From Tenrec ecaudatus (lineage: Eukaryota > Chordata > Mammalia > Afrosoricida > Tenrecidae), in contig NC_134535.1 in assembly GCF_050624435.1 (NCBI RefSeq), forward strand, positions 75,946,494 through 76,010,493: a stretch of 64,000 bases of DNA, in the 5' to 3' direction. Numbering within the stretch: the first letter of the stretch is position 1; every line of letters starts with the position of its first letter. Positions 26,570-37,600 of this stretch are shown piece after piece. The notes beneath the pieces are model-generated. The model had not been told where the DNA came from, made no database searches, and saw nothing but the letters and a program-made list of their open reading frames with translations. Both the position numbers and the translations under genes were made by a program.

Positions 26570-27640
26570 AATCGAGGAAAGAACTAGGAGGCAAAGGACA
26601 TTTTTAGAGGTCTAAATACAGGCATGTACATATGCAAATATATAATGATAGGGAAATAGATCTATGTACATATATTTATATGTTAAGTATTAAGGTAGCA
26701 GATGGACATTGGGCCTCTACTGAAATACTCCTTCAGCACAAGAACACTTTATTCTAATAATCCAGAATTCTGTGATGCTCACCCTCCCAATATGATTGCT
26801 GAAGACAATATGGGTGCATAAGCAAATGTGGTGAAGAAAGCTGATGGTGCCTGGCTATAAAAAACTATAGTATCTGGGGTCTTAAAGGCTTGAAGATAAA
26901 CAAGTGGCCACCTATCTGAGAAGCAACAAAGCCCACATGAAAAAGCACACCAGCCTGTGTGATCATGAGGTGTTGATGGGATCAGATATCAGGTATCAAA
27001 GACCTAGAACAAAAAATCATATCAATGTGAGTGAGGGGGAGTGGGCAGTGGAGACCCAAAACCCATCAGTAGGCAACTGGACATCCACTTACAGAGGGTC
27101 ACAAAGAAGAGATGAGCCAGTCAGGGTGCAGCATAGCACCCACCAATGAAACAAGCAACTTTCCTCTAGTTCTTTAATGCTTCTCCCCCACCCCCACTAT
27201 CATTATCCCAATTCTTCCTTACATATCGGACTAGACCAGACCATGTGTCCAAGTACAGATAAGAACTGGAAATAAAGGGAATCCAGGACGGATAAACATC
27301 TCAGGACTAATAATAGATTAGTGATACAAGGAGGATAAGGGGAAGGTGGGGGGAGAAAGGGGAACTGACTACAATGATCTACTTATAACCCCGTTCCTGG
27401 GGGACTGACAATACAAAAGTGGGTGAAGGGAGACATCAGTCAGTGTAAGACATGAAAAGAAAATTAATTATCAAGGATTTATGAGGGAGGGAGTGTGGGG
27501 GAGGGGAAATGACCTGATATCAAGGGCTCAAGTAGAAAGAAAATGTTTTGAAAATGATGAAGGCAGCTTGTACAAATGTGCTTGACACAATGGATCTATG
27601 GATGGGTTGAGATAAGAGCCTCCAATAAAATGATTATAAA
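26570..27640 (+). mobile_element. Family A repeat, adjacent copy
   Basis: It re-enters the same repeat at 'gaaagaactaggaggcaaagg' (equivalent to about 25,520 in the previous copy) and ends 'cctccaataaaatgattataaaaa'. Same orientation, about 20 bases after the previous copy. Confidence 0.75.
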
Positions 27641-27833
27641 AAGATGAATATCTCTTTTTAAGTGTAGTCCTAGTTATTTAACCTCTTTTTGATTATTTAA
27701 AACAAAAGATAGCCTGCTCTCTACTTATATCTTCTTTTTTGGGTGTTTGTTTTATTTTTTTTAATTAGTTAGTTTTTGTATTGAAAAACTTCATATTTAG
27801 TGTTTGCCACCTGGGCTGTTTAGAATCGAAACT

Positions 27834-28275
27834 TTAAATGATTCTGATTTTGTTGGCAACATCTACATTGTTACAATTAGGAGCCAGTCGAACATATGCC
27901 TATTGCAGCTGTCAGGCCTGATCAAGGTGTTGACTTTGGCTACATCGATGTCATAGAGCTTCTTCACAGCCTGTGTGATCTGGTGTTTGTTGGCTTTGGC
28001 ATCCACAATGAACACAAGTGTGTCGTTATCTTCGATCTTCTTCACAGCAGACTCTGTGGTCAAGGGCAACTGGATGATGATGGCATAATGGTCCTGCTTG
28101 TTTCTCCTGGGGGTGCTCTTCCAAGGGTATATGGGCTGCCTTCTTAGTCTCAGGGTCTTGAGCCACCAGAAGGTGACTGTGGACGCCTTTCAGCACGGCC
28201 TTCTTGGCTTTTAAAGCCTTTGCTTTGACTTCTGTTTTGGGAGAGGCAGGACCTTCCTGCTTCGCCTTAGGCCAT
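27834..28275 (-). pseudogene. RPL23A: RPL23A processed pseudogene
   Basis: On the minus strand, fragments of large-subunit ribosomal protein uL23 are clear: [16 protein letters not shown] near the start, [20 protein letters not shown] in the middle, [17 protein letters not shown], then AYVRLAP and DVANKI before a TAA at 27836-27834. The copy is intronless with several frameshifts, an early stop after the start codon, and internal losses (442 bases against 471). Dead retrocopy. Confidence 0.9.
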
Positions 28276-28289
28276 CTTCGTAACAAGAG

Positions 28290-29345
28290 TGTTTTATTTT
28301 TAAGCAGTCTTATTTTGCATAATCCACATACCACGTATTTCTCCCATGCAACCCAATGGTTTTTAGTATATTTAGAATGTTACCACAGTCAATTTTAGAA
28401 CATTTTTATTACCCCCCAAAGAAACTCCAGATCCACCAGTGATTCCTCCCTATTTTTCCTCCCTTCTCCCACCTCCACCCGCTGGCAACCACTAATCTAT
28501 TTTATGTCTTATAGATCTGTCTGTTCTGGACATTTTCTTCATGTGCAATCATACAACATGTGATGTTTGTGTGTGACTGGTTTCTTTCATTTAGCATCAT
28601 TTTGTAAGGGTCATCCATGTACCAGTGCTTCATTCTTTTTCTATTGATGCATAATGCTACGCTGTATGAATATGCCACATTGTTCTCATTTATACCTTCA
28701 AACTGATGCTCTTTACATATATGCAAATTTCTCCCCCTTCTTCACTATCTTGCTATATGACCTTTCTCAGCGACAACAATGAAGACGCTACTATTCAACT
28801 ATTTTGTGCGTTAATGATGTACACTTGACAGGAATTACTGCTGGGGTGTGAGGGGAGAGTAATGCTGGGGGTGATCATTTCGATACGGGTCCTCTTGCTA
28901 GGCCATAATCCTCAGTAGTTTGGTGCTATGTGATGACATTGTCACCCTCCATGTGGTGATCCTTTATTTTTGCATAACACCAAATTTCTTTAACAACCTG
29001 GTTTTTGGAATCTAATCGTGTTGATCATTGAGGAGAGGGTGTGTTCCTATATCTGATTTCTATCTATTTTGCTCTTAGTCACTACATTCAATTCTCCCAT
29101 CCTTTGTCATAACTTTTTGTTTGATTCTTTAGATTTTCTTGGTATAAAATGCTTTGTGAAAATAATGGTTATGATTTGCCTTGCTGAATCTTATCTCTCT
29201 TCTTTCGTTCTTCTGCTTAATTGCTTTAATTAATAGCGTCAGAATAATGTTCAATAGTAGTATGGAGAACAAATTCATTTTCTTGTCCCTGAAATTAGTG
29301 GGAACATTTCTAGTATGTTTCACATTTAGCTATTTACCTATTTTT
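28290..29345 (-). mobile_element. L1 fragments (antisense)
   Basis: 'ggcaaccactaatctattttatgtcttatagatctg' and 'ttctggacattttcttcatgtgcaatcataca' are the antisense mammalian L1M 3' region. From about 28,850 the sequence looks like antisense L1 coding region, much decayed. Confidence 0.65.
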
Positions 29346-29364
29346 GCCCTCCGTCTCTCACCCT

Positions 29365-29625
29365 TGCTGTCAAGTTCAACTCTGACTCATGGCAACTCTC
29401 TGCACCAGAGTTGAATTGTGCTCCATGAACCAAAACCCCAAACCTGAACCTCGCTTCCATCAAGTGCATGCCCTCTCTTACTGACAGTGTAGGACAGAGC
29501 AGATCTGCCCCAGTGGCTTTCTGAAGCTGCAACTGTTCTTGGGAGCAGAAAGCTTCATCTTCCTCCTCGGTTCCAAACGGCTGACCTTGTGGTTAGCAGC
29601 CCAACAAAACATGTAACTCACTCTG
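29365..29625 (-). mobile_element. AfroSINE (antisense)
   Basis: 'gctgtcaagttcaactctgactcatggcaac' at one end and 'ggctgaccttgtggttagcagccc' at the other. Longer than usual, so it may contain an internal insertion. Confidence 0.7.
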
Positions 29626-29631
29626 TTGCTG

Positions 29632-30186
29632 TAGTAGTTACATAATCTGGTGTCAATTTGAGAGGATTACGAGTCTTCACTCGTAAGGGGTGGTGGTGTC
29701 TAGTCTGTCAATCGGATCATACCCAATGAGGCCTCTGTGCGGCCTAGGCCTTCTCCTGAGAATTCTGGGGAATCCGGTATTTCTTACTTGGAGGCAGGAG
29801 AGACCGCTCTCTCTCTGCTGACTCCCTGGGAGACATCCCTGAGGAGACGTCACATGGTGCTACCCTGATGCAGCCCTGGAAGCTGGAGAAGCCACGTGGA
29901 GACCCCTGCCAATGCTGAGATGCTTACACCGCCACTGGATCCAAAGACTTTCTACCCATTGACCTGTGATCATCCTGCATTCGGCTTCATTGCATGCGTT
30001 TCGTAAGTCTGAAGAGGACTTTATAGATTGGTATCAAACAAATGGCCTAATGTTGGACTTAGGGACTTGATCTGGACTGGGTTGGGATGCTTTCTTAATG
30101 TACAAATTACCCTTTATATAAAACTCCCTCTTATACACATATGAGTTTCTATGGATTTGTTTCTCTAGTCAACCCAGAGTAACATG
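29632..30186 (+). mobile_element. Family B LTR
   Basis: From 'tgtagtagttacataatctgg' to 'tctagtcaacccagagtaacatg'. Flanks gttgc / gtcgc form an imperfect 5-bp duplication. About 555 bases, no attached internal region. Confidence 0.65.
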
Positions 30187-30214
30187 GTCGCCAAGGCTTC
30201 CAACTGTGATAGCT

Positions 30215-30398
30215 GAGAACTTTACTGCCATCAGGTTGATTCCGGCTGACAGTGGCCCAATAGGACAGAATAGAAATGCCCCTTGGGTTTCTGGGAGCAG
30301 AAAGCCTCATTTTTCTCCTTCAGAAAAACTGGTGGGTTCAAACAGCTGACCTTCGGTTACTAGCATGATAGGTTACCCACTGTGCTCTCAGGGCTTCA
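30215..30398 (-). mobile_element. AfroSINE (antisense)
   Basis: 'gccatcaggttgattccggctgacagtggccc', 'ataggacagaatagaaatgcccc' and the head 'aggttacccactgtgctctcagggc'. Confidence 0.75.
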
Positions 30399-30671
30399 TG
30401 ACATATATTTTGTGTTTTGTTCTTGAGAAGATACACAGCAGAACATACACCAATTCAACAATTTCCACATGTACATTCAGTGACAATGTTTATGTTCTTT
30501 AAGTGGTACAACTATTCTCACTCTCCTTCTCTGAATGGTCCCTTGTCCATCCACATCAACTCTCCTGCCCCTGGACTGCCTAGCTAATGTCACCAGTTGG
30601 GGTTGTCAGTTTGATCCCATCTAGCTCCGTCACATATCTATATTCTATATATACACTAGCAACTTTGCACA

Positions 30672-30863
30672 CATTGTCATTGAGACCATTCCAACTGACA
30701 GCAAGCCTATAAGATAAGATAGAACTGCCCCTTTGGGTTTCTAAGACCAACTTTACAGTAGTCGAAAGCCTCATTTTTCTCCTACGGAGCAGCCAGTCGA
30801 TTCAAACTGCTGACCTTGCAGTTAGTAGCCCACCGTGTAACCATTATGCAACCAGGGCGCCTC
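30672..30863 (-). mobile_element. AfroSINE (antisense)
   Basis: 'gtcattgagaccattccaactgacagc', 'ataagatagaactgcccctttgggtttc' and the head 'gtgtaaccattatgcaaccagggcgcc'. Confidence 0.75.
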
Positions 30864-30869
30864 AAGCAC

Positions 30870-32110
30870 TACAAATTGCCTACATCGTTTCCTTTACTGT
30901 AGTGGAGGGCATGTTACTTTTGGCAAAGATCAATCTATTTATGATCTTATTGCATTCTTTTGTAACTTTCTCAAAACTTCCCATCTTAGTTTTTGCCCCC
31001 TTAAGTAACAGCTTTCTTGCGATATAGTGAATGTATCCTAACACTCATCCATTCCAACTATGCAAGTTAATGACTTTAAGTTTATTCACAGGACTGCGCA
31101 ACATCACCACCATTTGAGAACTTGCTCTCATTAACAGTCCCGCCTCATTTCCCTCCCCTTTTTCCAGCACCACCACTAGGCAACAGCACGTTTATTTCCC
31201 ATCTCTGTAGATTTACCTCCTCTGAATGTTCCACATAAATAGTAGCATATTAAGCAGGGTCTTTCACTGGCATGTCTGTTCAAGAGTCATCTACTGTGGG
31301 AAACCGAGGGGCTGGGGGAACGCAATGGCGCTAAATCCGCTATGCTCATCATTAGGTTGGAAAGCTGATTCCACTGGGACGAAGACCATCATGGCTATGA
31401 GCTGCAAATAAATATTAATAAGCATTCTCATGACTAGAGCCGGTCCCTACAATAAGGGAGCTACCATATAAGATGAATCATTGGTACGTATGGCTGTTCC
31501 CTGTGGCTGGAAGTTACTTGTAGATAAGAGCAATCAGGTTCTATAGACAACCCACCGAAAAAGCAGCAACCCCCTGGGGAAGGCTCAGGGGTGTCCGAGG
31601 CCAGCTAGCACTAGATCAAGATGCTGACTCACTTCATTGTCTGTTTACTGCTGCCTGCTTATGACATTACCCATCGACTATGCAATATGTTGGTTATATG
31701 ATGTGTATGCCTTATGAGAAACTTGTAAGCCCCATTATATGCACCCATTGGAAAACACGTTCACATTCCCTGTCCTGACACTGGACGAGGAGCCCCTGTG
31801 CCCCGCTGTCTGCCTTAAATATTTTCCACAGTCACAAAGCCGCTCCCGAGGACCCGTTTGAGTGTTGGGGACCCATCTCGCTCCAACAATCTCTATTGTC
31901 AGATACTATTCCACTGTCTATCCACACCATGATTGTTTACTGTTCATTGGTGATGAATATTTGGGCTGTTTTCCCTTTGGGGCCATCATGGCAAATGATG
32001 CTGTGAGTACTTGCCTTATTTTCAGTTTTTCTCCCTCCTATGTCTTCAATGCTTACCACTCTACTGATTTTCCAGCATACCAACATGCTCCAATATAGCA
32101 GATGTTAAAA
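30870..32110 (-). mobile_element. L1M 3' region (antisense), split by an LTR
   Basis: 'acatcaccaccatttgagaacttgctctcattaac', 'ccagcaccaccactaggcaacagcacg' and 'atctctgtagatttacctcctctgaatgttcc' are antisense L1M. The L1 resumes at 31,895 with 'agatactattccactgtctatccacaccatgattg'. The intervening 594 bases are the LTR below. Confidence 0.65.
31295..31888 (+). mobile_element. Solo LTR, class II (ERVK-like)
   Basis: A 594-base block starting TGTGGGAAACC and ending CTCCAACA, flanked by 6-base repeats atctac (31289-31294) and atctct (31889-31894) differing at one base. TG...CA ends with a 6-bp duplication fit a class II endogenous retroviral LTR. It sits inside an antisense L1M whose two halves join cleanly when it is removed. 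No gag, pol or env is attached, so it is most likely the product of LTR-LTR recombination. Confidence 0.7.
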
Positions 32111-32187
32111 ATGACTGACCCTCTAGTGACCTCACATCTCTCTAGCGAGTAACCTGTTTTCCAGATCTACCTCAGTTATACTTCTTT

Positions 32188-32985
32188 TTTAAAAAATTAT
32201 TTTATTGGGGGCTTGTACAACTTTTATCACAATCCATCCATCCATCCATTGTGTCAAACACATCTGTACATTTGTCGCCGTCATTATTTTCAGAACATTT
32301 TCTTTCTACTTGAGCCTTTGATATCAGCTCCTCATTTCCCTCCCTCTTATATGAACCCCTGATAATATAGAAATAATTATTATATTTTCATGTCTTACAC
32401 TGTCCAATATCTCCCTTGACCCACTTTTCTGTTGTCTGTCTCCCGGGGAGGGGATTATATGTAGATCCTTGTGATCAGTTTCCCCTGTCTCCCCCCACCT
32501 TCCCCTTCTCCTCCTGGTAGTGCTACTCTCATTATTGGTCCTGAGGGGTTCTTCTGTCCTGGATTCCCTGTGTTTCCAGTTCCTATCTGCACCAGTGCAC
32601 ATGCTCTGGTGTAGCTGGATTTGTAAGGTAGAATTGGGATCATGATACTTGGAGGGGAGGAAGCATTAAAGAACTAGAAGAAAGTTGTATGTTTCATCGT
32701 TGTTACACTGCACCCTGACTGGCTTGTCTCCTCCCTGAGACCCTTCTGTAAGGGGATGTCCAATTGCCTACAGATGGGCTTTGGGTCTCCACTCTGCACT
32801 CCCCTCATTCATAATGATACGATTTTTTAATTCTTTGATGCCTGATACCTCATCTATTCGACACCTCATGATCACACAGGCTGGTGTGCTTCTTCCATGT
32901 GGGCTTTGTTGCTTCTCAGTTAGGTGGCTGCTTGTTTACCTTCAAGCCTTTAAGACCCCAGATGCTATATCTTTTGTTGGTCTGG
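32188..32985 (-). mobile_element. Family A repeat
   Basis: Antisense: 'attattttattgggggcttgtacaac' through 'gatgctatatcttttgttgg', including 'gtgatcagtttcccc' and 'caccctgactggcttgtctcc'. Confidence 0.75.
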
Positions 32986-33290
32986 CATAAGGTGCTACAT
33001 TTTAACCCAACTGGATCTGCCATCATCTATTTTTCAATGCATTATGCACGACAGCCAGGCTATTCACGTCCCAAGTTCACGGTCGGGGGAGAGGCACCAG
33101 AGCTTTAATCTCCATGTATTTTCCCTTGCTTTTTGAAAAAACTGAAACAACTTAAAAATGGATAAAAAGGAGATCAAATGATAAGATATTACCTTTTAAC
33201 CTAGCCACGCCTGCCGACATAGACATTCGCGCACTCTCTGTCTGATAACAAGGTTGTTCACATTCCTTGAGAGAACAGAGTCTACACTCC
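32986..33290 (+). repeat. Dimeric interspersed repeat E, copy 2
   Basis: Same two-unit order as at 24.2 kb: 'aacccaactggatctgccatcatctatttttc...cacgacagccaggctattc' then 'ttttaacctagcc...gcactctctgtctgataacaagg'. Confidence 0.5.
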
Positions 33291-33472
33291 CAGTAGCCAC
33301 CCACATGGACTGCCTTGCCAAGAGCTGCGGAGAGGCTGGGTCAGTTAGCAACGGAGTACTAGGCACACGCTCCCCTCTTATGTAGCTACTGTTAAGCATT
33401 TTTCTCCTAATGAGGTTTCTCTTCCCTGTTTTCCCACCAATAGAAAAGCAATTGTGTGAAAATAATACTCTG

Positions 33473-33690
33473 TAATTTATCAAGGGTTCATGAGGGAGGG
33501 GAATAAATAAGGAGCTGATAACCAGGGCTCAAGGAGAAAGAAAATGCTTTGAATATGACAATGGCAAAAAAAAAAAAAAAAGAAAAGAAAATGATGATGG
33601 CAACATATGTACAAATGTGCTTGACTCAATGGAGGAATGTATGGATTGTGATAAGAGCTGTAAGAGCCCCAGCAAAAGTATTTAATAATA
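33473..33690 (+). mobile_element. Family A 3' end
   Basis: 'aatttatcaagggttcatgagggagg' to 'attgtgataagagctgtaagagcccc'. An A-rich expansion (about 33,566-33,590) interrupts it. Confidence 0.7.
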
Positions 33691-33699
33691 ATAAGAAAA

Positions 33700-34558
33700 G
33701 AAATGTAGTTGTGTTCTTCGATACATACATGCCCTCCCTCCCCCTTTCCTTAGTTCTTATTCAGTGACTCAACCTCTAAATTTTACCTTCTGTGGGTTTG
33801 GTCTTACATTTTTCTCTGTATACATTCTCCCATAAAGTAATCTCATCCATTTTCATGGCTTAAAAATACCAGGCATATGTTAATTATCCCATATTTATCT
33901 CTTTAGTACAGAATTTTCTCCTGAATTCAGATTTTTCAAATCTAGGTATCCGCCTGACATCTTCCTCAGCACGGCTTTGGGTGTATCAGGCATACCAAGT
34001 CCAAAGTGGGATTTAGGATACTCCTTACATCTCTGCTCCCATTCTTTGCCCATCTTCTTTACCGCTTCAGAAATGATAGCAATAGCTACATGATTGCTCA
34101 AGCAAAAATGTAGGGTTCTGTTATTTTTTCTTTTTAAACTTTGCACAATGGAGGCTTTTGGATATAAAAAATTTGACAGAATTGTAAAAAACACACCCAG
34201 CCCCACCCACTTATCAACCCTCACTAAGTCTTCTCCATCCATACCCTTACTCACATTCGCCCTCTACACCTACTTGTTGTTTGGAAACGAGTCCCATAGA
34301 GCACGCAATTTCATCACTTAATATTTTAAATTGTTTATCTACAAGGTATGTAACTTAAAACATAACCGCATTATTGTCTAAATGCCTCCCCACCTCCGTG
34401 TCAATTCTGACTCATAGCTATCTTAAAAAAATATTTTTCTCCCTCCTGTTCTCCCCTCGATGTCTGACAGCTTCTCTTCTGCCTCTTCCTCTAACTTCTC
34501 TTCCACACCTGCCAGTTTCCAACCACCCTCACCACTACCTTAAGTTGGGTTTCTAAGG
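33700..34558. other. Unassigned stretch
   Basis: AT-rich; probably decayed L1 (for example 'ttaaattgtttatctacaaggtatgtaac'). The minus strand has a 119-codon ORF (34254-33895) ending MSGGYLDLKNLNSGENSVLK which I do not recognise. Confidence 0.4.
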
Positions 34559-34566
34559 CTGTAAAT

Positions 34567-34748
34567 CAGTGGTCTTCAATCTGCCTCATGGCACGACACT
34601 GTCATATAGATCCTCCTGTGGTGGATCATAAAATTATCTCATTGCTACTTCATCACTGTCATTTTTCTACTCTTATGAATTGGGTGGCTCCTGTGAAAGG
34701 GTCATTTGACCCCTTAAAAGGTCGCGACCTGCAGGTTGAGAACCGCTG
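34567..34748. mobile_element. SPIN-like hAT MITE with 8-bp target duplication
   Basis: 182 bases. It starts cagtggtcttcaatctg and ends caggttgagaaccgctg, imperfect inverted repeats. Flanks ctgtaaat (34559-34566) and ctgtacat (34749-34756) match at 7 of 8 positions, the 8-bp duplication of hAT elements. 'gtgaaagggtcatttgacccc' near the right end is shared (reverse complement) with the left arm of the 21.7 kb element. No transposase. Confidence 0.8.
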
Positions 34749-35205
34749 CTGTACATCTTTATGGGAGCAGGCAGCCTACTTTCTCTGGTGGGGTAGCTGG
34801 TGCGTTATCCCACGCTTACCCCACAGCACCATCCACATAATTCTGGGATTCATTTTTTATTTTTATTTTCCCTTTGCTCCCACATATAAACTAGCCCTAA
34901 CGCCTACCAGCTTTGGTTCCCCAAATGATCCTAATGTCACCCATTTCTTTCGACACCATGGGCACCACCCTAGATGCGACCATGGCTTTGCCTGCAGTAG
35001 CTCGTCACTGGTCTCTCACCTCTGGCCCTGCTTAAAAACCGGTTGGTGCCTTCCTGGGTCTTTAGCATAAAGTCCAGAATCCTTCCTGTGGTCCATAATG
35101 CCCTGCATGCTGTGCCTTCTCAACCTCCTTCCCCCTAGGCCCTCATACGTTAGCTATTTCATCTTCTTTTCACGTCCTCACTCTCACACTTAAAAAACAC
35201 ACACT

Positions 35206-35770
35206 TATAAATAGTTTTATCGGGGACTCTTATAGCTCTTATAACAATCCATGCATCAATTGTATCGAGCACATTTGTACCATTCGTCACCATCATTTTC
35301 TTTCTTTCTTTTCCTTTTTTAATCATTTTACTGGGGCTCATACAATTCTTATCACAATCCATCCATCCATCCATTGTGTCAAGTACATTTGTATACATGT
35401 CGCCATCATCATTTTCAAAACATTTTCTTTCTATTTGTACCCTTGGTATCACCTCCTCCTCTCCACCACCCCGTGGACCCTTAATAAATTGTAAATTATT
35501 ATTGTTTTCATATCTCCCTTCGCTGTCTCCCTTCACCCACATTTCTGTTGTTCATCTCCTGGGGGTGGTGGGGGTGGCGTTATACGTCCATCCTTGGGAC
35601 TGGTTCCACCTTTCTCCCCCTTCCACCCCCCTCTTCCCCTACCCTCGTGGGATCACTACTCCCATGATTGTTCCTGACGGGTGTGTCTGTCCTGCATTCC
35701 CTGTGTCGAGATTTCTTATCTGTACGGTGTACTTGCTCTGGTCTCACGGGTTGGTCAGGTAGAACCGGCT
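35206..35770 (-). mobile_element. Family A repeat, two antisense pieces
   Basis: A short piece (about 35,206-35,305) precedes a longer one (about 35,318-35,770) starting 'aatcattttactggggctcatac'. Both begin at the constant 3' end, so they are two separate insertions or one tandem event. Confidence 0.7.
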
Positions 35771-35794
35771 CCAGGCTATTGTATTGGTCGTTTT

Positions 35795-35880
35795 GGACCC
35801 ACCGGGTCAGCTCTGCCCTGTCTTGTTAAGGGGCCGCTGTAAGTCAGAACCGACTACAAGGCAGTGAGATTGTTTTGGCC
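35795..35880 (+). mobile_element. AfroSINE tail
   Basis: 'gtcagctctgccctgtcttg...ggggccgctgtaagtcagaaccgac' matches the SINE tail. Confidence 0.6.
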
Positions 35881-36079
35881 TGATAGACAATCTTCCTCTT
35901 CAGCAATCCCTTTCTCCCTTTTGCCCAGATAGCCTTTGCTCATCTTTTCAGTCTTAGATTAAGTATCCCTTCCTTTCTCTCACTTAGATCAAGAGCCCTT
36001 AGCTCAGTTTGCAATGAGCATCTATTGCTATCATTATGTAAGGATTTGAATCCCGGACAGCACGCTGCCACTCTGCTCT

Positions 36080-36195
36080 CAGCAGAGACCTGGGTGTTGC
36101 TGGCATGCGGAATCGATTTAAGCGGCTGCGTTTACAAGGGAGAAAGGCCTGAAGATGCACTTCTGGAGAACCAGCCAATGCAAACCCTGTGAACT
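36080..36195 (+). mobile_element. AfroSINE-like fragment
   Basis: 'gggagaaaggcctgaagatgcacttctggagaaccagcc' parallels the copy at 14.4 kb. It abuts the RPS26 retrocopy. Confidence 0.45.
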
Positions 36196-36214
36196 CTCTT
36201 GCGTCCTTTCCCAG

Positions 36215-36540
36215 ATGACAAAGAAAAGGCGAAACAACGGCCCTGCTCAGAAAGGCCGCGGTCATGTGCAGCCCATTCGCTGCAGGCACTGCGCCCGCTT
36301 CGTGCCCAGAGCCAATGCCATTAAGAAGCTCGGAGGCCGCGCCCGGCCGTCAGAGACATCTCCCAAGAGAGTGAGCTTCCCAAGCGGTAGGTGAAGGTGC
36401 TTGACGGCGGGAGCTGTGTCAGTCACAGCATGGTGGTCAGGAGCGGGTCATGTGAACCCCGCAAGGACCGACCCCCTCACCCCGATTTAGGCCTGCAGGC
36501 GCTGCCTCACCACCGCCTCCAAAGCCTAGGTGAACATTAG
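36215..36540 (+). pseudogene. RPS26: RPS26 processed pseudogene
   Basis: The start codon at 36215 opens [20 protein letters not shown] then [18 protein letters not shown], nearly the eS26 N-terminus. Afterwards the frame is lost (stop at about 36392), yet downstream DNA still echoes the C-terminal half (a 'gtgaaccccgcaaggaccgaccccc' stretch and a proline-rich end near 36,530). Intronless and missing codons; a dead retrocopy. The functional gene lies on the same human chromosome arm but this is not it. Confidence 0.85.
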
Positions 36541-37060
36541 AAGCGGAAGACAAACCAACCTGGAAGGAAATGCAATGGAAACTGTTCTTTCGGAGAGAAC
36601 TAACAACCATCAACCAAACTCCACGAGAACAGCATTGTGTCTTTTCCTCTTACCCTGAGCCTCGCACTTTGTATGTTGTTTGACAGAGACTGAAAATTTA
36701 TGTTTCAAATAAATCGTGACTAGGCTTATCACCGCTTAGACTTAGTTGATTTGCCTACATTTTAACTCCTTCTTCAGATGAGTTAGTACCAGTGTTGGCA
36801 TACTTTCCTGGTCCCTGCCACCGTGCCTGGATCATTTCCAGCCCTGGTCCTCTGTCACTGAGCCCCGGATGCTAGACTAAGACATTTATATCTTACTCTA
36901 CAGGGAATGGAATGAGACACATGCAAAGATTAGTCTGTTAGACAAATCTCTCTCGTGACTGACTTAAGGGACTGATTTAGGAAGTGACTGGTATTAAGAC
37001 TGAGAAACGGAGGGATGGTGGTGGAGACACGGAGGTCACTTCTAGGTGTGTAAAGTTAAA
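36541..37060. other. Unassigned stretch
   Basis: It begins as possible 3' flank of the RPS26 retrocopy, with AATAAA at about 36,709. No gene seen. Confidence 0.4.
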
Positions 37061-37600
37061 CAGCTTGGAATGGCTCTTCCACCCATAATCTTTGTCATGT
37101 CCACCCAGAGATGGGTGTTATTCTTGTTAGATGCCCTTGGACCCATAGGGACCCAAAGCACAACAGAACAAAACACTGAATGATCCTGCGCCATAAAGAC
37201 AGGGTGGGGGGCATGCAAATAAAGCGTAGAGCACTCGAGGAACAATTCTGGGTATAAGACAGCCGTCTCAGAAGCTGGAAGACAGGAGCCCTGTGGCCAT
37301 CAAGAATGATAAGCCACCAGTGAAGCACGTGTGAGATTCTTTCTGAAATGGAGGGAGGCACAGGGGCCCCAGAAGCCTCAGCACTGAGACCACAAGCAGA
37401 GTTGAGGGGAAGTGCTGAGACCAAGACTGTAAAGCAGAGGAGTGAGTGCGCTTCCTGGCCCATGGAAGCAGAGGCTAAGGGACCATGTGGCTGAGTGTCT
37501 GAGGGCCGGGGAGAGAGACACGACTGATTGGCAGGCACACGTGCTGTATCCTTACCATTTTGAAGCCTGTTAGTTTCCCTAGGAGCTCCCCCCCCCCCCG
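37060..37600. mobile_element. Unclassified repeat D with SINE tail piece
   Basis: Shares order with 47,165-47,455 ('gcttggaatggctcttccacccataatc' against 'gcttggcatgactcttccattcatagtc'; 'catcaagaatgataagccaccagtg' against 'catcaagaaagaaggaccgccagtg') and partly with 54,395-54,570. Probably an old LTR family, but I cannot name it. Confidence 0.4.

Larger units (their letters stand above)
34940..36000 (+). mobile_element. L2 LINE 3' end, interrupted
   Basis: 'agcataaagtccagaatccttcctgtggtccataatgccc' is the L2 3' region; it resumes at about 35,880 with 'tcagtcttagattaagtatccc'. Family A copies (35,206-35,770) and an AfroSINE tail (35,795-35,880) split it. Confidence 0.65.

Noticed and set aside
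33895-34254. 119-codon minus-strand ORF
   Set aside because: Some protein-like sequence at its end but no recognised family, no splice or promoter context, and an AT-rich decayed repeat setting.
36155-36394. Intact-looking RPS26-type ORF
   Set aside because: It matches eS26 only for about 30 codons and then stops; the rest is frame-broken, so it is a retrocopy and not a gene.
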